Source: Pseudobdellovibrionaceae bacterium
GTDB taxonomy: Bacteria; Bdellovibrionota; Bdellovibrionia; Bdellovibrionales; Bdellovibrionaceae
Length of the DNA stretch: 5,004 nt
NCBI GenBank assembly: GCA_947374445.1
Contig: CANCBY010000189.1
Location: 1-5,004 of the forward strand
Reading direction: 5' to 3'
Each line of letters begins with the position of its first letter. Position 1 is the stretch's first letter. The notes beneath the pieces are model-generated. The model was not told the origin of the DNA. It did not search any database and was given only the letters and a program-made list of their open reading frames with translations. Shown in pieces: positions 1 to 4,347 of this stretch. The translations under genes and the position numbers were made by a program.

Positions 1-225
1 GGTTTGACCGTGTTAAATACTCCCGGAACGATTGATGCCGATTACAGAGGCGAAGTGAAAATTATTTTGATTAACTTAGGCTCTGAGACTTTTGTTATTC
101 AGCCTGGTGAGCGTGTCGCACAATTGGTTTTAGCTCCTGTTGTACAGGCTGACTTTCAGTGGGTTGAAGCTTTGGATTCTACAGAGCGTGGCGCTGGTGG
201 TTTTGGGTCTACCGGACGCGCATAG
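1..225 (+). CDS. dut: dUTP diphosphatase (dUTPase), C-terminal part; 5' end lies outside the window
   Basis: Hydrolyses dUTP to dUMP and pyrophosphate in the cytoplasm, keeping uracil out of DNA and supplying dUMP for thymidylate synthesis. The visible 74 residues read in frame from base 1 and carry the last three of the five conserved trimeric-dUTPase motifs. Motif III is GTIDADYRGE (residues 9-18), with the aspartates around the active site and the tyrosine that packs against deoxyribose. Motif IV is PGERVAQLVLAPV (35-47). Motif V is RGAGGFGSTG (63-72), the glycine-rich flexible tail that closes over the nucleotide. The family is usually about 150 residues, so roughly half is missing at the left edge. 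The ATG-like starts inside the visible part are not real starts. It ends in TAG and is convergent with the Yip1-like gene, 32 bases away. Confidence 0.96.
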   Translation, partial: GLTVLNTPGTIDADYRGEVKIILINLGSETFVIQPGERVAQLVLAPVVQADFQWVEALDSTERGAGGFGSTGRA

Positions 226-239
226 TAGCAACAAGTAGC

Positions 240-257
240 ACGGTACGGCCGTTTTTT
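240..257 (+). terminator. weak candidate intrinsic terminator after dut
   Basis: A 4-bp stem ACGG/CCGT (240-243 with 249-252) encloses a 5-base loop and runs into six T residues (252-257). It lies 14 bases after the dut stop and directly before the convergent gene's stop codon, which is the right place. The stem is short, so its strength is doubtful. Read on the minus strand the same hairpin has no T tail, so it would not end transcription of the opposing gene. Confidence 0.35.
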
Positions 258-857
258 CTACTCGCCTAATTTAACTTCAGGAGCCTGGATTCGCTCTGTT
301 TTCCATGCTCGGTCCATCTTTGAGCCTTCGATTTTTTGACCAATCCAGATGGCGATAAAAACGACATAGAGAGCGCCGATCAGGCGAACCACGATTTTTT
401 TAGGAATCAAAAAGCGATCAACAAAAGCAACAATCAATAGCATAGCAGTAAAGGCCAAGCCAATAATTGATATGGGCGATAAGTACATTGCAATGATTTG
501 AAAAATAAAAAATGGAATGTTAGCAAAAAAGACTGTCGCGAAGAGTGGTCTAAAATCAATCGTTCTATCTGCAAAAATTTGGAATGCGTAATAAAAGAAA
601 AGACATGAAACACTGAGCGTGATCAGCGTGAGAATCGGAACAAGAATCATCTGAGTGATAATTGAAAAAACATGAAGAGAGATCAGTCCGCCTAAAGCGC
701 CGGTGCACATTGTAAAGACAACTTGAAATAGTAGTATGCGCTGCCATGACCAATCTGGCACCCGAGAAATTTCCTTCAGCGGGTGCTTTAAAAAAGCGAT
801 CAAAAACTCTTTACACTCAAGAAGCTCAGCGGTGATTTCAGCGGTAAATTTATTCAT
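258..857 (-). CDS. Yip1-like integral membrane protein, five predicted helices
   Basis: A 199-residue inner-membrane protein with a cytosolic-looking N-terminus and about five hydrophobic segments (about 41-61, 64-93, 103-126, 128-147, 156-173), followed by a short charged tail. Before the first helix sits an amphipathic stretch with the pattern FLKHPLKEI...VPDWSWQR (22-40). This layout resembles bacterial Yip1-domain proteins, in which a 'P' and an aromatic residue precede five helices; the biochemical role of that family in bacteria is not known. The match rests on topology and a few residues, not on a catalytic motif. The start is ATG at 857; no good Shine-Dalgarno is visible before it. 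It is the last of three minus-strand genes, 72 bases after the lipase-like gene, with no terminator between, so co-transcription is plausible. Alternative: an unrelated polytopic membrane protein. Confidence 0.8.
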   Translation of the reverse strand: MNKFTAEITAELLECKEFLIAFLKHPLKEISRVPDWSWQRILLFQVVFTMCTGALGGLISLHVFSIITQMILVPILTLITLSVSCLFFYYAFQIFADRTIDFRPLFATVFFANIPFFIFQIIAMYLSPISIIGLAFTAMLLIVAFVDRFLIPKKIVVRLIGALYVVFIAIWIGQKIEGSKMDRAWKTERIQAPEVKLGE

Positions 858-867
858 ACTTACAAGG

Positions 868-883
868 ACAACAGAGGTGTTGT
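868..883. repeat. perfect inverted repeat ahead of the Yip1-like gene
   Basis: ACAACA (868-873), spacer GAGG, TGTTGT (878-883): a 16-base dyad just 10 bases upstream of the start codon at 857. Directly upstream on the minus strand lie TTGACT (893-888) and TTGAAA (888-883), which resemble a -35 box, but no convincing -10 box follows at the right spacing. The dyad could be an operator, or an RNA hairpin in the leader that affects translation. Chance occurrence is also possible. Confidence 0.3.
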
Positions 884-929
884 TTCAAGTCAATCTTCTG
901 CGCTTGCGATGAATGTCTGCTGTGCCTTT

Positions 930-1457
930 TTAGACGAGTTGCTTTGGGTTGGCGCCAACGAAATCTTGTTCTGCGAGTTCAACGGCTCGATGAAGGACCA
1001 GGCGAGGTTCAGAAAAATCTAGCGATGAGCTGGAGGTCACCACCTGCAAGAAAGGCTCATTCGTTACTAGCACCTCATTAAATACGTTGAAAGCCTCCGG
1101 TGAAATAAAGAAATGAAAAGACAGCTTTTCTGCTTGGAGCTCTTCGAGAAGCCCTTCAATTTGTTGTTTGATTTGTTGGGAGTTTTGAAACTCGAGAGGT
1201 ATTTGTGTCCACTCAACTTTGTAGCCGTGTTCTTTGAGCATTTGGTAGATCATTTCAAATCTGTGAGGCTTGGTGCCACGGTCTGATTCGGGCTCGGTTA
1301 AGAGCATCACTGGCAGACGAGTGAGTAAGCAGTTGGGCGTGAGCTCGAATGGAGGCGAGGATTCTTTTTTTGATTTAAAATATCGAGGCCAAGCAAATAG
1401 GTAGATTCCAATCAGCGCACCTAAAACTAAAGGCCAAATTGAAAAGCTGGAATCCAT
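930..1457 (-). CDS. membrane-anchored hypothetical protein, possibly a degenerate lipase/alpha-beta hydrolase
   Basis: 175 residues. One N-terminal transmembrane segment (about 5-24, ending in FAW-PRYFKSKK) looks like an uncleaved anchor with a basic stop-transfer end. The rest is soluble. From residue 47 the order of elements recalls the first half of EstA/LipA-like lipases: a strand (LPVMLLT), a helix ending in LKEHGYKVEW (74-83), a helix rich in Q/E (QQIKQQIEGLLEEL, 94-107), then a strand (AEKLSFHFFIS, 109-119) where the nucleophile elbow would be, and VVTSSSSLDF (139-148). The usual HG oxyanion motif and G-H-S-x-G elbow are absent and the protein stops well short of a full hydrolase. The resemblance was judged by eye and is weak; calling it hypothetical is safest. 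ATG start at 1457, only GGA 9 bases upstream as a poor ribosome site. It lies 52 bases after the barrel gene, probably in the same transcript. Confidence 0.8.
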   Translation of the reverse strand: MDSSFSIWPLVLGALIGIYLFAWPRYFKSKKESSPPFELTPNCLLTRLPVMLLTEPESDRGTKPHRFEMIYQMLKEHGYKVEWTQIPLEFQNSQQIKQQIEGLLEELQAEKLSFHFFISPEAFNVFNEVLVTNEPFLQVVTSSSSLDFSEPRLVLHRAVELAEQDFVGANPKQLV

Positions 1458-1506
1458 TTTTAAAGTCCGTTTTAGAAAATCAGTTTAAAAAGTCTGCTTA
1501 AAAGTC
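1458..1506. repeat. imperfect AT-rich tandem repeat, about 12-14 bp unit, four copies
   Basis: The gap between the two genes is filled by copies of a TTTTAAAAAGTC-like unit: TTTTAAAGTC (1458-1467), TTTTAGAAAATC (1470-1481), TTTAAAAAGTC (1484-1494) and TTAAAAGTC (1498-1506). A more degraded fifth copy ends at GTGTC (1524), inside the 3' end of the barrel gene. In transcript orientation they read GACTTTTTAAA and the like, and the last copy abuts the start codon of the downstream gene. No clear terminator or strong Shine-Dalgarno is present in this stretch. Confidence 0.5.
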
Positions 1507-1509
1507 ATT

Positions 1510-2223
1510 TTAAAAATAAGTGTCGAGATGAAGGGCTGTGTCGATGGAGTTTTTGTCAGTCGTGCTTGAGACCATCGCCGAACGCAATCCGGCCTCAATT
1601 CCGAGGCTGACATTCTTACTTAAATAAACATCCAATCCACCAAAGGCAAGTGCCGTTGGAGTGGTGTCATCGATGGATGCACCATTAGCAGAGTCACTCA
1701 GTTTAAAATAGCGTGTGCCGAGTCCAGCTCCTGCGCGAAAGCCGAACTTATTGAGTGGAGAACTGCGGTACAAGATTTTTAAGTCAAGCTCACGCAGTGA
1801 GCGGGTTTCTGAGCCAGAAGTTGATTGGCCAAAGTTGCGGATGACGCCTTCGGTAGCCCAGTTTTCAGAGAAAAGATCTATGCCCATCGAGAGCTCAAAA
1901 CCATTTTGATACTTCAAGTTGTCATTGCCTTGGTAATTGATAGAAGTGGCCGTTGTGACAAGTCCAATTCCTGCATGAATTAGGAGATTGTCAAAGTTGG
2001 CTGAGGTTTCTTGCCGGCTGTTAATTTGTGATTTGCGATGGCTGATTTGATTAACGAGATCGTCGTAGCTGACCTCTTCATACTCTTCGGCCTGGACCTT
2101 GGGCGAGTGCACAAGTAGAGAGAGAGCTATGCCGATGAGACTAAGAAGTGGGATTGATTTTTTAAATATTGAGCTAACGAACGATGTAAATAATGAAATA
2201 AGACTCATTTTTTTATTATTCAT
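1510..2223 (-). CDS. putative outer membrane beta-barrel protein
   Basis: 237 residues. An N-terminal export signal is visible: a long basic N-region with KK at 21-22, hydrophobic core about 24-39 and a signal-peptidase site after VQA (45). The mature N-terminus is acidic (EEYEEVSYDDL) and then helical and charged (about 52-72), possibly a short periplasmic coiled region. From about 80 on the chain alternates polar and hydrophobic residues with many Gly and aromatic residues (LLIHAGIGLV, GFELSMGIDLF, FGFRAGAGLGTRYF, LAFGGLDVYL, VSLGIEAGLRSA), typical of a small 8-strand barrel. It ends in TYF, the terminal phenylalanine being the usual recognition signal for barrel insertion. The N-region is unusually long; a second ATG at codon 6 would shorten it slightly. 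Neither start has a Shine-Dalgarno. It heads the three-gene minus-strand run. Specific role unknown. Confidence 0.85.
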   Translation of the reverse strand: MNNKKMSLISLFTSFVSSIFKKSIPLLSLIGIALSLLVHSPKVQAEEYEEVSYDDLVNQISHRKSQINSRQETSANFDNLLIHAGIGLVTTATSINYQGNDNLKYQNGFELSMGIDLFSENWATEGVIRNFGQSTSGSETRSLRELDLKILYRSSPLNKFGFRAGAGLGTRYFKLSDSANGASIDDTTPTALAFGGLDVYLSKNVSLGIEAGLRSAMVSSTTDKNSIDTALHLDTYF

Positions 2224-2229
2224 ACTCTG

Positions 2230-2238
2230 AGTTTAGCA
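2230..2238 (-). promoter_or_regulatory. candidate extended -10 for the barrel gene
   Basis: On the minus strand TGCTAAACT (2238-2230) fits an extended -10 box (TG, one base, TAAACT). Transcription would start about 7 bases on, at or next to the ATG at 2223, giving a leaderless or nearly leaderless message. That agrees with the absence of a Shine-Dalgarno. There is no good -35 box 17 bases upstream (TTTAAG). Weak evidence. Confidence 0.25.
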
Positions 2239-2240
2239 AA

Positions 2241-2294
2241 TTCTGGACGGTCCTTAAACAGTGGACCTGGCTTCTAATGATTTTCTGGACCTCC
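2241..2294. repeat. repeated TGGAC motifs in the divergent intergenic region
   Basis: TTCTGGAC occurs at 2241-2248 and 2283-2290. TGGACCT occurs at 2262-2268 and 2286-2292, 24 bases apart. The first copy is part of the palindrome GGACGGTCC (2245-2253), and its GGTCC also pairs with GGACC at 2263-2267. Three related half-sites lie between two divergent genes, so a shared regulator site is possible. The rest of 2224-2327 holds only the two candidate -10 boxes. Confidence 0.35.
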
Positions 2295-2310
2295 TGCTGA
2301 GGGCAGTTCA

Positions 2311-2319
2311 TGTGATAAT
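2311..2319 (+). promoter_or_regulatory. extended -10 box directly before the CxxC membrane protein gene
   Basis: TGTGATAAT matches the extended -10 pattern TGnTATAAT except for one base. The predicted start of transcription, 6-8 bases downstream, falls at about 2326, touching the ATG at 2328. This implies a leaderless message, in keeping with the lack of any Shine-Dalgarno. No good -35 hexamer is seen, as is common for extended -10 promoters. Confidence 0.45.
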
Positions 2320-2327
2320 ATTGAAAT

Positions 2328-2804
2328 ATGGCCAAGTCTTCTGACCGAGAGCAGTGTTATTGCGCATTTTGTAAATCCCCCAGGCAAATCTATAAACAGA
2401 AAAGCGTGGGGATTTTAAATATTTTTGCGAGCGCGCTAGGCTCCACAATCTGTATGTATTTGCTTTTCAGAGAGTTTGATCCTCGGGTCTTAATCATGTT
2501 TGTTATTTTACTCGCAATTTCTGAGGTGTTTGTTAAGTTGCGGTGGCGGATGGCGATGACCTGCAAGTATTGCGGTTTTGATCCTGTGCTCTATCTTAAG
2601 GATGTGAATGCGGCGGTATTAAAAGTTCAAAATCGACTTGCAGAAAGAAAAAATGATCCCTCGACCATGCTTGCAGCGCCCTTAAAAATTCCTCATCGTA
2701 TCAAGAGTACGGATGTAAAAGCGGATTTTAAAAACGAAGCGATGACCCGTGCTGTAGCCTCTGCATCAGAAAAAAAGGGCCGCCTGGTCTCGAGACAAAT
2801 CTAA
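2328..2804 (+). CDS. small membrane protein with CxxC pairs flanking a transmembrane hairpin
   Basis: 158 residues, not recognised as a named family. Residues 10-15 (CYCAFC) give a CxxC pair at 12/15 plus an extra Cys10. Two hydrophobic helices follow (about 27-47 and 54-70) with a short loop FREFDPR between. Just after the second helix, CKYCGFDP (79-86) gives another CxxC. Both cysteine pairs therefore end up on the same, Lys/Arg-rich and so probably cytoplasmic, face and could join into one four-cysteine zinc-ribbon or rubredoxin-like knob. The C-terminal 70 residues are charged and look partly disordered. The ATG is fixed: an in-frame TGA lies at 2322-2324, and the next ATG/GTG options fall inside the first helix or lose the first CxxC. 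No Shine-Dalgarno. Divergent from the barrel gene and convergent with the L,D-transpeptidase gene (4-base gap). Function unknown. Confidence 0.85.
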   Translation: MAKSSDREQCYCAFCKSPRQIYKQKSVGILNIFASALGSTICMYLLFREFDPRVLIMFVILLAISEVFVKLRWRMAMTCKYCGFDPVLYLKDVNAAVLKVQNRLAERKNDPSTMLAAPLKIPHRIKSTDVKADFKNEAMTRAVASASEKKGRLVSRQI

Positions 2805-2808
2805 TTTT

Positions 2809-3507
2809 TTAAGGACAGATCAGGATCGGAGTTTGCACAGAGACTCGTGTGTAGATCTCAGCGATTTCGTCGTCATTGACGGCGACGCAGCCTTGAGTCC
2901 AATCTTGAGTCGTCGTGTGCCGTTCGTTGGCAAAAGCGCGCTCACTAGGATCTAGCGGAAATCCATGAAGCATGATTGAGTCTCCAGGGCGCACTTGAAG
3001 TTTTTCAGCCAGTTCTAAATCCTTGTCAGAAGGATATGAAATGAGCAGTGACAGGTAGTATTTGCTCTTTGAATTTTTGCTTTGAATATAATATTGGCCT
3101 TCGGGTGTTTTGAAATCGCCCTCCTGAGTTTTTGCACCCTTTGGATTTTGGCCGATAGAAACAGAGTATTGTTTGATTGCCTTGCTGTGAGAAAACGCAA
3201 TGAGCTGTCTTTTTGATTTGGATATAATCAGTTGGTCAAATGCCTCGGGCTGTTTTTCTGGAGAGGCTTCGACATTTTTGACAATTGAGGTTTCGTCACC
3301 TTCTGGGGTTGCTTCGGATGAGGACGGGGCCGGGGATTCAGCTACGGCTGGGGGCAGAGATTTTTGGTAAGACTTCCAATTTTTGCACGTCAGTGACGCC
3401 AGCGTTTGCGATTGTGGTTTCGAAATTGCCAAACCTGAAATCGAGAGGCCAATCTGAGAAAGTAGTAAGATAGCCATTTGAATTGAGTAACGTTTTGCCG
3501 TGGGCAT
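2809..3507 (-). CDS. L,D-transpeptidase, YkuD/ErfK family, secreted
   Basis: Family role: a cysteine transpeptidase in the periplasm that acts on peptidoglycan tetrapeptides, forming 3-3 cross-links, attaching lipoprotein or exchanging D-amino acids. Counting from the start at 3507 (232 residues): signal peptide 1-27 (basic MPTAKRY, hydrophobic core, site after SGLA); a Pro/Ser/Ala/Glu-rich linker 52-90; YkuD domain from about 91 to the end. It shows the strand DQLIISKSKRQLIAF, GDFKTPEGQYYI (130-141), IMLHGFP with His181, and DWTQGCVAVND with catalytic Cys207. The GCVAVND variant replaces GC-I-R and is common in this branch. I chose ATG 3507 because GGAG lies 5 bases upstream and it opens directly into the signal peptide; an in-frame ATG at 3555 adds 16 residues and has no ribosome site. 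Which of the three reactions it performs cannot be told. Predatory bacteria use such enzymes on self and prey walls. Confidence 0.93.
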   Translation of the reverse strand: MPTAKRYSIQMAILLLSQIGLSISGLAISKPQSQTLASLTCKNWKSYQKSLPPAVAESPAPSSSEATPEGDETSIVKNVEASPEKQPEAFDQLIISKSKRQLIAFSHSKAIKQYSVSIGQNPKGAKTQEGDFKTPEGQYYIQSKNSKSKYYLSLLISYPSDKDLELAEKLQVRPGDSIMLHGFPLDPSERAFANERHTTTQDWTQGCVAVNDDEIAEIYTRVSVQTPILICP

Positions 3508-3512
3508 GGATT

Positions 3513-3516
3513 CTCC
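3513..3516 (-). promoter_or_regulatory. ribosome binding site deciding the L,D-transpeptidase start
   Basis: GGAG (within CGGAGAA on the minus strand) lies 5 bases before the ATG at 3507. It is one of the best Shine-Dalgarno sequences in the window and argues for this start over the in-frame ATG at 3555. Confidence 0.7.
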
Positions 3517-3532
3517 GCATTGAGCTGCCCAA

Positions 3533-3542
3533 TGCAATTGCA
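3533..3542. repeat. perfect palindrome TGCAATTGCA in the divergent region
   Basis: A 10-base perfect palindrome lies 26 bases upstream of the chosen L,D-transpeptidase start, in the leader or promoter zone shared with the divergent glycosyltransferase gene. It could be a regulator site. The rest of 3508-3642 shows no convincing -35/-10 pair on either strand; TACAGT at 3626-3631 is a weak -10 candidate for the plus-strand gene. Confidence 0.25.
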
Positions 3543-3642
3543 ATCTGGAGTCCATATTCGTGGGTGGTTTTGAGGGGTTGCGGCGAAAAAACCTGCGTTA
3601 AAGAGTTAGACAGCCAGGAAGAAAATACAGTAGGCTTTAGCT

Positions 3643-4347
3643 GTGAAAACACTTGTCGTTGTGCCCACATATAATGAAAAAGAGAATCTGACGGCGCTGC
3701 TGCCTATTTTGATGGAGCTTGCTCCTATTTTTGATGTGCTGGTTTGTGATGATGGCTCGCCGGATGGTTCGCAAGATGTGGTTCGTCTTTGGATGAAAAA
3801 AACCGAAGGCCATGACAAACAAGTTTATCTTTTGGCCCGAGCAAAAAAAGAAGGCTTGGGGCGAGCCTATCTTGCTAGTTTTGATTGGGCTTTGACGAGA
3901 GGTTACGATGCTGTCGTTGAGATGGATGCGGATTTTTCACACCGTCCTCATGATTTGGTTCGTATTCTAGAGATTTTGCCTTCGTATGATTTTATTGTTG
4001 GTTCACGCTATGTCCCAGGCGGGGCGACTCTCAATTGGGGAGTTTTGCGCAAATTAATTTCTCGAGGTGGTTCGTTGTATTCGCGTCTGATCTTGGGATT
4101 TCCGCTGCGTGATTGGACCGGCGGATTTAATGCCTGGAAAGCCGCCACATTAAAAAAAATGAGTCTCTCTACGGTGCAGTCCAACGGCTACAGTTTTCAA
4201 ATTGAATTAAAGTATCGAGCTCTCAAGGCGGGTTGCCGTGGTAATGAAGTGCCGATCTTATTCGAGGATCGACGGGTCGGTCAGAGTAAAATGTCTTTCA
4301 AAATTGTTGTCGAGGCGTTTTATCGTGTTTGGCTTATCCGCTCTTAG
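3643..4347 (+). CDS. polyprenol-phosphate mannose synthase-like family 2 glycosyltransferase
   Basis: Family role: transfers a sugar, usually mannose from GDP-mannose, to polyprenyl phosphate on the cytoplasmic face, making a lipid-linked donor for glycosylation outside the cytoplasm. The full GT-A catalytic domain is present in 234 residues: VVVPTYNEKENL (5-16), DDGSPDG (36-42), the GLGRAYLASFDWAL helix (71-84), metal-binding MDADFSH (94-100), FIVGSRYVPGG (117-127), DWTGGFNAWK (157-166), GYSFQIELKYRA (182-193) and FEDRRVGQSKMS (207-218). This is the DPM1/Ppm1 pattern. There are no C-terminal transmembrane helices, as in short DPM1-type enzymes, so it should be peripheral to the membrane. The start is GTG at 3643: TAG lies in frame 12 bases upstream, and AGG sits 8 bases before it. 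The sugar could be glucose rather than mannose. Its end overlaps the next gene by 23 bases. Confidence 0.9.
   Translation: MKTLVVVPTYNEKENLTALLPILMELAPIFDVLVCDDGSPDGSQDVVRLWMKKTEGHDKQVYLLARAKKEGLGRAYLASFDWALTRGYDAVVEMDADFSHRPHDLVRILEILPSYDFIVGSRYVPGGATLNWGVLRKLISRGGSLYSRLILGFPLRDWTGGFNAWKAATLKKMSLSTVQSNGYSFQIELKYRALKAGCRGNEVPILFEDRRVGQSKMSFKIVVEAFYRVWLIRS
4312..4315 (+). promoter_or_regulatory. ribosome binding site for the SH3/barrel gene inside the glycosyltransferase gene
   Basis: GAGG lies 9 bases before the GTG at 4325, within the last codons of the glycosyltransferase gene. This supports the overlapping start and suggests that the two genes are translated together. Confidence 0.5.

Noticed and set aside
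1715..1909. Plus-strand 64-codon frame inside the barrel gene
   Set aside because: Antisense shadow of the barrel gene, with no motif or ribosome site.
2787..2810. Shared terminator between the convergent CxxC-protein and transpeptidase genes
   Set aside because: GTCTCGAGAC is palindromic and six T residues follow at 2805-2810, but the usable stem is only 3 bp and the T run is 8 bases away, so it is not a convincing terminator.
3508..3555. N-terminal extension of the L,D-transpeptidase to an ATG at 3555
   Set aside because: The added 16 residues would precede a normal signal peptide and lack a ribosome site, whereas the ATG at 3507 has GGAG 5 bases upstream.
3338..3670. Minus-strand reading frame of 110 codons spanning the transpeptidase start and the intergenic region
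   Set aside because: It overlaps the transpeptidase gene in another frame, has no ribosome site, and its product is of low quality with no recognisable motif.
3483..3674. Plus-strand 63-codon frame across the divergent region
   Set aside because: It overlaps both the signal-peptide region of the transpeptidase gene and the start of the glycosyltransferase gene; no motif and no Shine-Dalgarno.
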